Notes: a model not told the origin generated them from the letters alone. 64,000 nucleotides of DNA from JBGPQJ01 sp963829485 (GCA_963829485.1 CAWHIK010000010.1:248001-312000); one strand, 5' to 3'; numbered from the stretch's first letter, positions 28,663 to 38,371 are shown. Numbers and translations are program-made.

Positions 28663-29491
28663 ATGAAAACTGCGATGGTGATCTCTCCTCATGCGGATGA
28701 TGCTGCCGCCTTTTGCGGCGGTACCCTCGCCAAACTCGCTCTGGATGGATGGAACGTGGTCCTCGTCCGCGTGACCGACGACCGCAAGGATTCGGTCAGG
28801 ACTGTCCATTGAAGAGACGATTGCCCAAAATACCAAAGAGCTTCATGATGCAGCACAAATCCTGGGGGTCAGCGAGATCGTCGAGCTGGGATTTGAAACC
28901 GATGTAATGGCAGATGTCCCGCTGGGACAAATCCGTGAGCGGATTGTTTACCATTTCCGCAAGCACAATCCTTATGCGGTCTTCACCTTCGACCCGTATG
29001 GATTGTATGAGAATAACCAGGATCACATCCGGGTGGCGCAGGCGGTGGACGAAGCGTTCTGGGTGTCCTGCTTCGACAAGCATTACCCGGAGCATTTCAA
29101 GGAAGGGCTGGAACCGTTCTCCGTCTGCGAACGATGGTACTTCGCCCGGCAGCTGCCGGAGATCACCCATTACGAGGAGATTTCATCCACCATCGAGAAA
29201 AAAATCTCCGCTCTTTGCGCCCACCGCGAAATGATGAGAAACACGATCAACCAGTACCGCCTGCAGCTGAAAACCTGGGGGAAAAATGTGCCCTGGTTGG
29301 ACGAGTCCTTCGACGGTGATATGCGCGCTTTGATCGCCATGTTCGTTCAGGAGCAGGCCAAGATGATGGCGGTTAAAGCCGGCTGGGATTCCGAGACAGG
29401 ACTGGCAGAGGGTTTCCGGACGGTACGATTTGGCGATATGGAACCACTTTTCAAAGCAATGGCTGTGCCTCTGGATAAGTCAGAGATATGA
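28663..29491 (+). CDS. PIG-L family zinc deacetylase, frameshifted near the N-terminus
   Basis: LmbE/PIG-L-type de-N-acetylase. It begins MKTAMVISPHADDAAAFCGG, which holds the H-x-D-D zinc/catalytic motif of the family. The frame stops at 28812. Coding sense continues in the next frame from about 28796 (GLSIEETIAQNTKEL) to 29491, including NNQDHIRVAQ with the third-ligand histidine. Removing one base near 28790-28797 yields 275 residues. Family members remove N-acetyl groups from GlcNAc-containing substrates. Context with a MelB-like importer and a ceramidase-like hydrolase suggests intracellular breakdown of an N-acylated sugar compound. Confidence 0.82.
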
Positions 29492-29626
29492 TGATAGGGG
29501 AATTGCCAGTCAGGCATTTTTTTGATATCCTTAATGAAGATCGTGTTTGAACACAACCCTGTGTTGAGTATCGTGCGAGTGTGTTGCCTGACTTATTGAT
29601 TTTCCATACCGAAAGGAGATTTAACC

Positions 29627-29743
29627 ATGCACGACAAAGGTAAAGCTGACAAGGGAAACAGGGAACAGAAGAAGAAGCCCAAACTGACTCAAAAGGAGAA
29701 AAGAAAGCTGAAGCACGAGAAAAATAAACCGACCCCCATTTAG
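29627..29743 (+). CDS. Very small, highly charged Lys-rich protein
   Basis: A 38-codon reading frame, MHDKGKADKGN..., ending in NKPTPI. More than half of its residues are charged, mostly lysine. It has a strong ribosome-binding site (AAAGGAGA, 7 nt spacing) and is followed directly by a good terminator, which argues for a real gene. The composition would suit nucleic-acid or anionic-surface binding. No family recognised. Confidence 0.55.
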   Translation: MHDKGKADKGNREQKKKPKLTQKEKRKLKHEKNKPTPI

Positions 29744-29761
29744 TTCAGATTGCGTGATTAG

Positions 29762-29815
29762 ACCCTCACCCGCTGTTTTGATGTAACGATCAAATCAGGG
29801 TGAGGGTGTTTTTTT
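29762..29815 (+). terminator. Rho-independent terminator
   Basis: Stem ACCCTCACCC / GGGTGAGGGT with an inner TTTGAT/ATCAAA stem, then seven T. It lies between the small charged gene and a convergent lipoprotein gene, whose stop codon it touches. Confidence 0.8.
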
Positions 29816-30827
29816 ATCGTTCCTGTATAAACAACCAAGCGTCGTTGAATTCGCAATTCATGGTACCTGCTTGGCTCATGCCGAGAAAGCCCAGTAATCC
29901 GTCGGAGAAATCTGTTTTTGTTTTCAAGAAATTCCGTTTAGCTGTGGCAAGCTGACCCAGGAGGTAATCAGTGGCGTCACCATATTGGGCGACCTGTTCC
30001 TGGTAGTCTGGAATCTGCTGGGCACCCGGGATGGTCTCCAGGTCGGGAGGAGCACCCAGCGCCAGTTGAGGGGGTTCAGTAGTATCCACTTCACCGATCA
30101 GAACGCCGTTTGTATAGATGGAAATCAATGGACCTTTAGCCACGATTGCCAGGCGGTTGGTGGCATCATTCTGCCAACTAAAGGAACTATCTTCATTTTT
30201 TGGAAAGAATTCCTTGAAATTAGCCAATTCGCCATCTGCCATGGCAGTGAATAGGGCGTGCCCGCTGGCGAAACGCGAGATGATCACCATGTACTGGCTT
30301 GGTTTGTTCCGGTCGCCGTTTGAGCGGAACATGAAACCGCATCCCGAAATACTGTTTTTTGTGTTCCATTTGATATCGGATACCATGACGAAATCGCCAG
30401 CGGTGATCTGAGGGTAATCATTGGCAAAATCCATTTGTTGGTAACCTTGCAGGGAGATGGTGACCGGCTGGTGCAGCCAGGCTACGTACCCCTGGGCAGG
30501 GTCGATCCCATATCGGGGCAATTCAGCTACGACCGGTGCGATCACCGTAGCAGTAGCCAGCCTGGATTCATCATTCAGCGCTGCCCGAGCGGTCTGCGTG
30601 CTGTAGATCACCTGACTACGTGCAGTGGCTTCTACAATTGCTGTCGCCAGGTCATCGCCTGCACCACCTTCTTCATTTGCTCGGGCAGTAATTGTCTCCT
30701 TTACAGCACCACTCAATGGCGTCAGTGTCTGGGATATTTGATCAAGGCTTCCAGAGGCTAATCCGCAGGCAGTGGTAAACAGTAGAAGAAGAGTTATCAA
30801 GATAAGGTAGTTGGTTGTTTTTCGCAT
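29814..30827 (-). CDS. Lipoprotein of unknown function
   Basis: A 337-residue exported lipoprotein: signal peptide and lipobox (LLLFTTAC, Cys near residue 21), an Ala/Thr/Glu-rich helical part (to about 115), then a beta-rich domain of concanavalin/LamG-like flavour. The latter contains DFVMVSDIKWNTKN, CGFMFRSNGDRN and LAIVAKGPLISIYTNGVLIGEV, a pattern seen in sugar-binding jelly-roll domains. The last 60 residues are variable. It is downstream of the FHA-ABC transporter gene in the same direction (64 bp apart) and may be expressed with it. Confidence 0.7.
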   Translation of the reverse strand: MRKTTNYLILITLLLLFTTACGLASGSLDQISQTLTPLSGAVKETITARANEEGGAGDDLATAIVEATARSQVIYSTQTARAALNDESRLATATVIAPVVAELPRYGIDPAQGYVAWLHQPVTISLQGYQQMDFANDYPQITAGDFVMVSDIKWNTKNSISGCGFMFRSNGDRNKPSQYMVIISRFASGHALFTAMADGELANFKEFFPKNEDSSFSWQNDATNRLAIVAKGPLISIYTNGVLIGEVDTTEPPQLALGAPPDLETIPGAQQIPDYQEQVAQYGDATDYLLGQLATAKRNFLKTKTDFSDGLLGFLGMSQAGTMNCEFNDAWLFIQER

Positions 30828-30891
30828 GGCAGTTCTCTACTATTACACGTTGGTATGGGAAGGATATTTCTTGTCCAGTGGCAATCGAAGG

Positions 30892-33800
30892 TTATTTGAC
30901 ATCCTTGCGCTTGATTAGCAAAAGGATGATGACGTAATAGACAATCAGTATCTCAACCTGGGCAACCCAGGCCCGTAACAGCCAGGGATAGAAGATGTCC
31001 GGGTCACGTTTGTTGACCCATGCCCAGCCATATTGGTTTGTTACACTTTCAATGACCCCTTCCGCGCCTTTGACCGCCGAGACACGGATGACGTTGTAAC
31101 GGGCAGCATCCTCCAAATATTTCGTCATCTCTCCTTTGTAGACATTCGCCATGGCCTGGTAGAGGTCCATTTGGTTGCGGTAGTCATCCTGGATGTCCTT
31201 GACATTGTCCTGGTAGGAACTGAGCGCGTTCAAGTACTGCACCATCTGCACCTGATCATAGGAATCCTCAGGCAGGGGTGGCGCAGACGGAATCTCAGGC
31301 TCAGGGGGTTGTTCAGGCAGGGGAGGCGGTTCTTTCGGTTCAGCTCTGCTTATTTCCTCAACATAATACGAACCCACGCCGGGGAAGCTGCATCTGTCCT
31401 GGTTGAACAACTGCACGCCCATGCAGCGGCAGTTGAAGGCAGTCTTGTCGTCCAGGTTCATGCCATCGCGCAGTTCCTTGTCAAGTTGCCAGCAGGCATC
31501 GCCCGCCACATCCTGCCCGGCGCCGACGATTCCCAGCAGCCCCTGAAAAGCCCAGCGGGTGGACGCCACCTGGCTGATGGCCGGTGGTACCGGAGCCAGC
31601 GCGCCGCTAAGAACAATCAGCGGTACGATGAGCATGATCATTATGAGCGGGGCGGAACTGGAGTTTGGCGAGAGGGCGGAGGCTAACAGTCCAAGCATCA
31701 TTCCGGTCATGACTGCCAGGATCAGAGTGATATACACTTCGCCAAATTCGACCAGGCCGCCCGGCATGCTGAAAGCAAGATAATGCAGTGCTGTATAACA
31801 AAAAGCCTGGTAAAACGCCAACAGCATCGCCACCCAAACTTTTGATGTCACGTATGGGACAATTCTCAGGTTGACCAGTCGCTCGCGTTTATAAATGTCA
31901 GATTCCTTGACGAATTCGCGCATCTGCGACATGCCACCCACCAGTAAGGCATAAATAGTCAACAGGAAAAGTGTTATGGCGCCGTTGGCAGCGTTGCCGT
32001 CCTGATAGCTGAAGGGTGCCCGACCCATGACAGGTGCCAGGACCAGGTCCAGCGCACCAACAGCAGGAGCCGCTACAAGCATCAGAATCAGGCTCGAGCG
32101 GTCCCTCCGAAGGATGGTCACATTTCGTGAAGAGAGCACCATGAATTGCTGCCACGAGGAGATGCGCGATCCCTTGCGAGTCTGTTTCTTACCTTGAGCT
32201 TGTCCCTGCGATAGATTCTTCTGGCTGGCTTGAAGCGGCTGGACGATGTAGTTGTAAAAGGCTCGGTCTGAGGCAAAGCGATCCGCCCAATCTTTGGCTT
32301 TCCCCCTGGACTGGTCATCGAGGATTGCGTAGATCTGGTCAAATTCCATCGGGCGAATGCGGCGGTCCTGTTCGCTGCGGTACTTGTCGAAGTATGCCAG
32401 GGCTTCATTGGGCGGACCAAACCATGAGAGGTAACCCCCTCGTGCCAGAAAGACCACCTTGTCCGCGAGCATGACATTCTTGGTTGCATGGGTAACCATG
32501 ATGATGGTGCGCCCCTGGTCAGCCAAGCGCCTCATCAAGTGCATGAAAGCGGTCTCGGTGCCGGGGTCTAACCCGGAAGTGGGTTCGTCCAGGAAGAACA
32601 AGCCCGGGCGGGTGAGCAGTTCCACACCGATGGAAACGCGCTTCTGCTGTCCACCGCTCAGTCCGCTGATTTGTACGTCCTTGCGATGTGCCAGATCCAG
32701 ATCGTCGAGCACTTCCATGATGCGATTGTGGCGCTCTTCCTTGCTGGTATCCTTCGGCATGCGCAACCTGGCAGCGTAATCGAGTGCCTGGTAGACTGTC
32801 AGCTCCATGTGGATGATATCGCGTTGAGGGACATATCCGATCTCGTTGCGAATGGCGTCAAAGTTCTGGTATACATCGATACCATTGACGAAGACCTTGC
32901 CCTCCGTGGCCGGTCGATAACCGGCAATCGCATCCACTAGGGTGGACTTGCCGCCTCCGCTCTGCCCTACCACCACGATGAACTCGCGGGGTTGGAACAC
33001 CAGTGAGATGTCCTGCAGAAGGTTGAGATTCTTGCGAACCTTTTTATTGAGATGAAAAGCCTCCACCCGTAAACCATCGGTTTCGTCATAGCGGGTGAAT
33101 TCATCTTCGCCCATCACCAGCTTGAATGGTCCGATGCGGATGGTGTCCTGCGGCTTGAGCCAAACATCACCTTCCACCCGCTTGTCGTTGACAAATGTGC
33201 CGTTGGAGCTGCGCAGGTCCGAAACGTAATAGCGGCGTCCGACCTTCGTCACCTGGGCATGGAAGCGTGAGACGGAAGGCATGTCGAAGATAACATCATT
33301 GCCAGGATCGCGCCCGAATGTAAGCCGTTCCTTTTCGCCGAACTGAACTGCAGATAATCGGGTGGGCGCCTGCCCCGGAGCCGTATAGGTCATGCTGACC
33401 ATCATGCCGGGAGTTTCGCTGTCGATACGCAGCACGTCGCCGTTTGTCAGCAGCTGATGATCGACCACTGGCCGACCCTGACACCTGAGTATGTTTGTGA
33501 CGCCCGGTGCGATTCGGATCTCGTAACCTGAAGGAGTCCACTCCAAGGTGGCGTGGTGGCGGGACATGATCGGTGAACGTACCACGATGTCATTGTCTTC
33601 CGCACGCCCCAGGGTAATCCGGTTCCCACTCAGCGTGTGAGATTCAGTTTCGTGCCCGGCAATGGTGACCTGTAAACTGGGCTTGGTGGATTTAGTGACA
33701 GCGTCCATCAAGCCGGGAGGAAGGTTGGCGTCCATCACGGTCTCGCCGGAAGAGTGCACCTCAACGGCTGAAGGAAGTCCCGGTCGGGTGGATGCTGTTT

Positions 33801-34110
33801 GTGTTTCGCTAAATGAGAGGCTGATAACTGGCCCAAGCTGGATCACATCACCCTCAGAGAGGACTTGAGGGACACCAACCGGCACACCGTTCACTAATGT
33901 CCCGTTGCTGCTGCCCAGATCCTCCACGCAGAAGCTTCCATTTTGAAAGAACAGTCGAGCGTGACGGCGGGATACTTCAGGATGGTTGATGACCAGTCCA
34001 GCCGGCTCATTCCGGCCGATGACCAGTTCACCTCGAGAGAGTTCTACTGCTTTCCCTGCTTCAGGTCCAGTTATGATTCTTAGCCTGGCGGGAATTGGAA
34101 ATTCCGGCAT
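30892..34110 (-). CDS. FHA-domain ABC transporter (three FHA domains, ATPase and ABC-2 permease fused)
   Basis: A 1072-residue fusion. N-terminal FHA domains (phospho-threonine-binding) lie at about residues 25-80, 150-205 and 250-310, each with G-R and S-R-x-H patterns (VSRRHARL, MSRHHATL, VSRFHAQV). The ATPase of the ABCG/ABC-2 type has GQSGGGKST, LSGGQQKRVS and LFFLDEPTSG. About six membrane helices follow (700-870). A large extracytoplasmic insertion (about 880-1040) is rich in Pro/Glu and predicted coiled-coil; a final helix ends the protein. The layout resembles the FHA-ABC exporter Rv1747 of mycobacteria, which is controlled by Ser/Thr kinases. Substrate unknown. Confidence 0.9.
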   Translation of the reverse strand: MPEFPIPARLRIITGPEAGKAVELSRGELVIGRNEPAGLVINHPEVSRRHARLFFQNGSFCVEDLGSSNGTLVNGVPVGVPQVLSEGDVIQLGPVISLSFSETQTASTRPGLPSAVEVHSSGETVMDANLPPGLMDAVTKSTKPSLQVTIAGHETESHTLSGNRITLGRAEDNDIVVRSPIMSRHHATLEWTPSGYEIRIAPGVTNILRCQGRPVVDHQLLTNGDVLRIDSETPGMMVSMTYTAPGQAPTRLSAVQFGEKERLTFGRDPGNDVIFDMPSVSRFHAQVTKVGRRYYVSDLRSSNGTFVNDKRVEGDVWLKPQDTIRIGPFKLVMGEDEFTRYDETDGLRVEAFHLNKKVRKNLNLLQDISLVFQPREFIVVVGQSGGGKSTLVDAIAGYRPATEGKVFVNGIDVYQNFDAIRNEIGYVPQRDIIHMELTVYQALDYAARLRMPKDTSKEERHNRIMEVLDDLDLAHRKDVQISGLSGGQQKRVSIGVELLTRPGLFFLDEPTSGLDPGTETAFMHLMRRLADQGRTIIMVTHATKNVMLADKVVFLARGGYLSWFGPPNEALAYFDKYRSEQDRRIRPMEFDQIYAILDDQSRGKAKDWADRFASDRAFYNYIVQPLQASQKNLSQGQAQGKKQTRKGSRISSWQQFMVLSSRNVTILRRDRSSLILMLVAAPAVGALDLVLAPVMGRAPFSYQDGNAANGAITLFLLTIYALLVGGMSQMREFVKESDIYKRERLVNLRIVPYVTSKVWVAMLLAFYQAFCYTALHYLAFSMPGGLVEFGEVYITLILAVMTGMMLGLLASALSPNSSSAPLIMIMLIVPLIVLSGALAPVPPAISQVASTRWAFQGLLGIVGAGQDVAGDACWQLDKELRDGMNLDDKTAFNCRCMGVQLFNQDRCSFPGVGSYYVEEISRAEPKEPPPLPEQPPEPEIPSAPPLPEDSYDQVQMVQYLNALSSYQDNVKDIQDDYRNQMDLYQAMANVYKGEMTKYLEDAARYNVIRVSAVKGAEGVIESVTNQYGWAWVNKRDPDIFYPWLLRAWVAQVEILIVYYVIILLLIKRKDVK

Positions 34111-34299
34111 GGTGCCCCTCCAGTTGGCCTGCGACTGATAAAAACAGGTCCGTAAACTGCGTCATGAACATCCCCTCAGAATGTCCAAGACAATTATAGT
34201 TTACAGTAAAAATCGAAGAAATGGATAATTAAAATACCCACCAGTATTCACTGGCGGGTGAGGTGGTACTGTTTTACTCAATGACTGGCAAAATGGAAG

Positions 34300-34371
34300 T
34301 ACCCCTGAAGAGACTCGAACTCTTGCTTTCGGCTCCGGAGGCCGACGCTCTATCCACTGAGCTACAGGGGC
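34300..34371 (-). tRNA. tRNA-Arg(CCG), CCA not encoded
   Basis: On the minus strand a 72-nt cloverleaf starts GCCCCTG and closes with CAGGGGT plus discriminator A (a G-U first pair). The anticodon stem-loop is TCGGC-CTCCGGA-GCCGA, so the anticodon is CCG. The T-arm AAGAG-TTCGAGT-CTCTT is regular. The next bases are CTT, so CCA is added after transcription, unlike tRNA-Ser in this window. Confidence 0.96.
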
Positions 34372-34393
34372 ACGGAAAAAATTTTACCACGAA

Positions 34394-35425
34394 TCAACCT
34401 AGTCTTTCGCGAGGCGCCTCCAGTGAGTGAGGAACGAAGGTTATCGCATCCGGGCTGAGGCGCATGAGATCTTTCCTCAGTGTCTCGATGACCATCCCAT
34501 TCCCGGTCTCATCTCCAACCGTGACCATCTGCTCCTTTTTGTGAGCCAATTCACCACATAACTGGTAGAACTTAGCTGTGGTGGCATACTTCCGGCTGAA
34601 GAGGGCATTGATCGCAGCCATGGTCTGACGAAGCGACGAGATGGCAGTTTGATATTGCGGAGATGTGATCGTCCCGAGCGTGACCTCCTCGGTAAGGTGT
34701 TTCTTCAAGTACGCTGCTTCGCGCCTCAGTGCCCATATGGCAAAGCCGGACATGGCAATCCAACCGGTCCAATCCAACACCGTGCCGACTGCCATCCCCC
34801 CTATTCCAGGCACCATGGTTAGCAGGGTGTTGTGGAAGGCGTGCGTAAAAACCGACACACACCAACCCATGACAGGCGCGAGAAGGACGATAGCCGTTTG
34901 CCGGCTCATCCGGCTGACCGCAAGCCCGATACCGATGAAGGATGTATAAAAGGGATGCTGCAGTCCGACCAGGACGATGCGGATGAACGCCACGACCCAG
35001 AATCCGGTCCAGCCGGACTCCTGATAACCCTTGGAAAAAATGTAGTAGGAGTTTTCCGCTGCCGCGAAACCTAATGCAACAATGGATGCGTAAATGATCC
35101 CGTCCAGGATCGAGTCGAATTCGCGGCGGAAGAGGAAAAAGACGACCAGCACCGCCAGCCCTTTGAGCGATTCCTCCACGACCGGCGCGATGAGCGAGCC
35201 AATGGTTAATTCGGCGGCGGCTTCAGATCCGGTGAACACGTATACGCCCAATCCCATGGCAGTATTTATGATGAAAGCTCCGCCCGCCGCGACGATCACC
35301 CCCCAGATGAAGACGGTGGTCAGCAGAGCTTTCGGCTCTTTTTCATACCGGTCGAGCCAGTATATGAAAAAGGCGAAAAAGAACATCGGCACGAAGCCGA
35401 AAAGAATGGAGGCAAGCAGGGGCAT
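34394..35425 (-). CDS. PrsW-family intramembrane metalloprotease
   Basis: A 343-residue polytopic protein. The family's catalytic motifs are present: EESLKGLAV (E-E-x2-K) in one helix, and FAAAENSYYI with TSFIGIG and FTHAFHN (histidines) in later helices. PrsW-type enzymes cleave membrane proteins such as anti-sigma factors within or near the membrane. The C-terminal 110 residues (from about 235) are soluble and helical, beyond the usual core. It is alone beside the tRNA-Arg gene. Confidence 0.88.
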   Translation of the reverse strand: MPLLASILFGFVPMFFFAFFIYWLDRYEKEPKALLTTVFIWGVIVAAGGAFIINTAMGLGVYVFTGSEAAAELTIGSLIAPVVEESLKGLAVLVVFFLFRREFDSILDGIIYASIVALGFAAAENSYYIFSKGYQESGWTGFWVVAFIRIVLVGLQHPFYTSFIGIGLAVSRMSRQTAIVLLAPVMGWCVSVFTHAFHNTLLTMVPGIGGMAVGTVLDWTGWIAMSGFAIWALRREAAYLKKHLTEEVTLGTITSPQYQTAISSLRQTMAAINALFSRKYATTAKFYQLCGELAHKKEQMVTVGDETGNGMVIETLRKDLMRLSPDAITFVPHSLEAPRERLG

Positions 35426-35446
35426 GGAGTGGAATTGATTGTAATT

Positions 35447-36070
35447 CTAAACAGGATCTTTGAAAATCAAATGGGTACGTTCGATCCGGGTGCCGTCGAG
35501 CGGGAGACCCAGAGCATCCAGCACCTCTTCGGGGCGGCCGGTCGCTCCTTCTCGAGATGAAAGCCGCATGAACAACTTGATTTCTTCTTGTACAATCATC
35601 TGCTCGATGAGGGGCCGCAGGTCGTATGGTTTTCCCCGCCGTTCTCGGGGCAGGGAGGCAGTTTGCAGGAGCGCACTGACCTTTTGGTCTAATTGGCCAT
35701 AATCACATTCCTGAGGAAGGTCAACCACATATTCCGCAGACTGGACCTGTGTCTGCAGCGGGGGGCTCTTCTCATCCACGCTTGCCACGTTGAGAATCGT
35801 TAGGCCGGGCGGGACCGCTTCCTGTAAACTGGCAGGAAGGTTTGCGAGGTCAGTCTCGCCTTCGACCCACATGTCAACCAGCTCGCAGCGGGAGGAGAAA
35901 CCCAGAGGCAGGGCGGCCGCCAGCTGGATCTTCGGCTGGGGATGAAATCCCTGGGTGTAGGCCAGTGACAGACCGGCGCGGCGGGATACCCGCTCCAACA
36001 TCCTGTGCAGATCGAGATGACCAATGTACCGTAAGGCTCCGGTCTTCGCAAAGGTGATGCGGATCCTCAT
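35447..36070 (-). CDS. TIGR03936-type radical SAM-associated protein (DUF2344)
   Basis: A 207-residue protein beginning MRIRITFAKTGALRYIGHLDLHRM, the hallmark of the TIGR03936/DUF2344 family, with YTQGFHPQPKI next. In many bacteria this domain is fused to or adjacent to the TIGR03960 radical SAM protein. Here it is separate, with a small membrane-protein gene between them. It overlaps that gene by 4 nt, so the three are an operon. Function is unknown, though in many genomes the pair lies next to RNase E/G and ribosomal L21 genes. Confidence 0.88.
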   Translation of the reverse strand: MRIRITFAKTGALRYIGHLDLHRMLERVSRRAGLSLAYTQGFHPQPKIQLAAALPLGFSSRCELVDMWVEGETDLANLPASLQEAVPPGLTILNVASVDEKSPPLQTQVQSAEYVVDLPQECDYGQLDQKVSALLQTASLPRERRGKPYDLRPLIEQMIVQEEIKLFMRLSSREGATGRPEEVLDALGLPLDGTRIERTHLIFKDPV

Positions 36071-36459
36071 GAGGCGCCTCGCAGTCGTGCCCCGAGTACT
36101 CCGCCAGGGAAACAGGCCGCGATGGCGACGATCATCCCCGGCAGTCCAAAGATCAGCGTGTTGAAGTTTTCACCGTCGCGGGTAACCAATCGCAGCAACA
36201 GGAAAATGACGGCAGCCAATTCGCCGGCTGCCAGCGCGGTGGCAGGTCCGCGTTCTTTACGGACCAGGCCGATGATCAACCCGGTGATGAAAGCCGTCCC
36301 TGCCAGAATGACCAGCCCGCCCCATGAGCTGGAGAGATCCAACCCGGTGGCTGTGCTGACCACAGAAGTAAACAACGCTGTGCTGATGAAAATGAGCAGG
36401 GAGGCGGGCAGGGCGACCAGGAGGTCTGCGGCGGTAGGTCTGATGTTCACGTCAGTCAC
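36067..36459 (-). CDS. Small polytopic membrane protein, unknown
   Basis: A 130-residue protein with about four membrane helices and short charged loops (NIRPTAADLLVALPAS, then LVRKERGPATALAAGEL). I do not recognise it. It overlaps both neighbours by a few nucleotides inside the radical SAM operon, so its presence there is not accidental. Confidence 0.65.
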   Translation of the reverse strand: MTDVNIRPTAADLLVALPASLLIFISTALFTSVVSTATGLDLSSSWGGLVILAGTAFITGLIIGLVRKERGPATALAAGELAAVIFLLLRLVTRDGENFNTLIFGLPGMIVAIAACFPGGVLGARLRGAS

Positions 36460-38371
36460 CCATCACCGGCAGATCCACGGCAGCCTTCCTCGCAGGAGAT
36501 TTGACTTCCGGGCATTTCCAGTAATCACCCGGGTTCTCGCGCCTAACGCCCGTAAAGGTGGGCAGGATACCGCAAGCGAAGCAATGCTGCCGGCAGTCCA
36601 CCCGGATCTCGCCCTCCAGCGACATGCGGAAGTCCTGAAACAGGAAAGACTTCTTCACGGCAGCAGAGATGTGGTCCCAGGGGAAAATCTCGTCGGTGCG
36701 GCGTTGGCGGTGAGTGTAAAAATCCGGGTCGAGACCGTGTTCGGCAAAGGCATTCATCCACTTATCGTGATGGTGCTGGTCGTTCCATGCGTCGAATTTA
36801 GCGCCGTTCTTCCAGGCGCTGTAGATCACATCACTGATTTTACGGTCGCCGCGTGACAGCCAGGCTTCGAGCAGCGTATCTTCGGAGCGTGTCCAGGTCA
36901 TCTTGATATTCTTGTCGCGCAGTTCCCGTTTGAGCAGGTCCTGCTTCAGTTTTATTTGTTCCGGGGTATCGCATGAAACCCATTGGAAAGGCGTTTGCGG
37001 TTTAGGGACGAATGTGCTTACGCCTACATTCAGCTTGACCTGCCACCCCTGTGCCTTGCGACCCTCCGCCAGCACACGCTTGCACAAGTCGGCGATGGCT
37101 TGCACATCCTCGAGCGTCTCGCTCGGATGCCCGATCATGAAATAGAGCTTGATGGTCTTCCAGCCTCGGGCATAGATCTCGCGCGTGGTGTTGATCAGGT
37201 CCACGTCGGGGATGAACTTGTTAATGATCCGCCGCATGCGCTCAGTGGCAGCTTCGGGGGCGAGGGTGAATCCGCTGGTGCGCCGGTCTTTGAGCTTTTC
37301 CATCAGGTCGATGGAGACGGATTCGATCCGCAGGGAGGGCAGCGATACCGAGAGATGCTCGCCGGCAAAGTTCTCGCCGATGGCGGTGACCAGCTCCACG
37401 ATGCGAGTGAAATCCGAAGAGGAGAGGGACATGAGCGCCAGCTCTTCAAAGCCGGTTGAACGGATGGCCTCTTCGGCTGCCTTCACGATCTCCTCCACGG
37501 AGCGTTCGCGCACGGGTCGGGTGATCATCCCGGCATGACAAAAGCGGCAGCCGCGCGTGCAGCCGCGCATGATCTCCACCGGCGCGCGGTTGTGTACGAC
37601 CTCGATATTGGGTACGATAAATTTTGTCGGAGGCGGAGGCAGCTTTGCCACCATCCGTTTGGTAATGACGGGTTTCGCTTCGGGGATGGTCGGACTGATC
37701 GCTTCCACTGTACCATCATCGAGGTAGGTTACTTTATAGAAGAGTGGAACATACACGCCGGGAATTTGGGCGAGTGCGCGAAGGACGTCGTGGCGGGACG
37801 CGCCGGCTGCTTTCCCTGCTTTTATCGTATCCACGATGTCATGGATGACTTCCTCGCCCTCGCCGATGGCGAAGGCATCAATGAAAGCATGCATCGGTTC
37901 CGGGTTCATGGCAGAATGTCCGCCGGCGATGATGATGGGGTGAGCCTCGGTTCGCTCGCTGGTCCGCACCGGGATGCCGGCCAGGTCGATGATGTTCAAT
38001 GTATTGGTGTACAGTGTTTCGTAGGGGAGCGAAAAGCCGATCATATCGAACGCAGCCAGAGGGTGGAAAGTTTCCAGCGAGTAAAGCGGGATTCCCTGCT
38101 CGCGCATCACCGCTTCCATATCCGTCCAGGGAGCATAGGCGCGCTCGGCAAGCGCATCCTCCCGCTGGTTGATCTGGTCGTACAGGATCTTCAGACCCAT
38201 ATTCGAGACGCCGATGTCGTAAACATCAGGGAAGACCAGTGCGACCCTTGTCTGAACCTTGTCCCAATCTTTGACGGTGATGTTGTACTCACCGCCTACA
38301 TAGCGGCCTGGTTTTGATACCTTTAAAAGGATTCGCTCCAGTTTATTTTGGATAACTTCCGGGGTTAACAT
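36452..38371 (-). CDS. TIGR03960-family B12-binding-type radical SAM protein
   Basis: A 639-residue protein. Start taken at the ATG at 38371 (MLTPEVIQNKLERIL); upstream codons give no family-like sequence. An N-terminal B12-binding-like region with FPDVYDIGVSNMG precedes the radical SAM core. The [4Fe-4S] motif is CTRGCRFC (C-x3-C-x2-C), followed by GMITRPVRERS. The C-terminal extension contains CRQHCFACGI, a further Cys group. TIGR03960 proteins are of unknown reaction; the partner TIGR03936 protein follows in the operon. Confidence 0.9.
   Translation of the reverse strand: MLTPEVIQNKLERILLKVSKPGRYVGGEYNITVKDWDKVQTRVALVFPDVYDIGVSNMGLKILYDQINQREDALAERAYAPWTDMEAVMREQGIPLYSLETFHPLAAFDMIGFSLPYETLYTNTLNIIDLAGIPVRTSERTEAHPIIIAGGHSAMNPEPMHAFIDAFAIGEGEEVIHDIVDTIKAGKAAGASRHDVLRALAQIPGVYVPLFYKVTYLDDGTVEAISPTIPEAKPVITKRMVAKLPPPPTKFIVPNIEVVHNRAPVEIMRGCTRGCRFCHAGMITRPVRERSVEEIVKAAEEAIRSTGFEELALMSLSSSDFTRIVELVTAIGENFAGEHLSVSLPSLRIESVSIDLMEKLKDRRTSGFTLAPEAATERMRRIINKFIPDVDLINTTREIYARGWKTIKLYFMIGHPSETLEDVQAIADLCKRVLAEGRKAQGWQVKLNVGVSTFVPKPQTPFQWVSCDTPEQIKLKQDLLKRELRDKNIKMTWTRSEDTLLEAWLSRGDRKISDVIYSAWKNGAKFDAWNDQHHHDKWMNAFAEHGLDPDFYTHRQRRTDEIFPWDHISAAVKKSFLFQDFRMSLEGEIRVDCRQHCFACGILPTFTGVRRENPGDYWKCPEVKSPARKAAVDLPVMGD

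Noticed and set aside
31033..31686. 217-codon plus-strand frame opposite the FHA-ABC gene
   Set aside because: Antisense of membrane segments; no signal peptide or motif.
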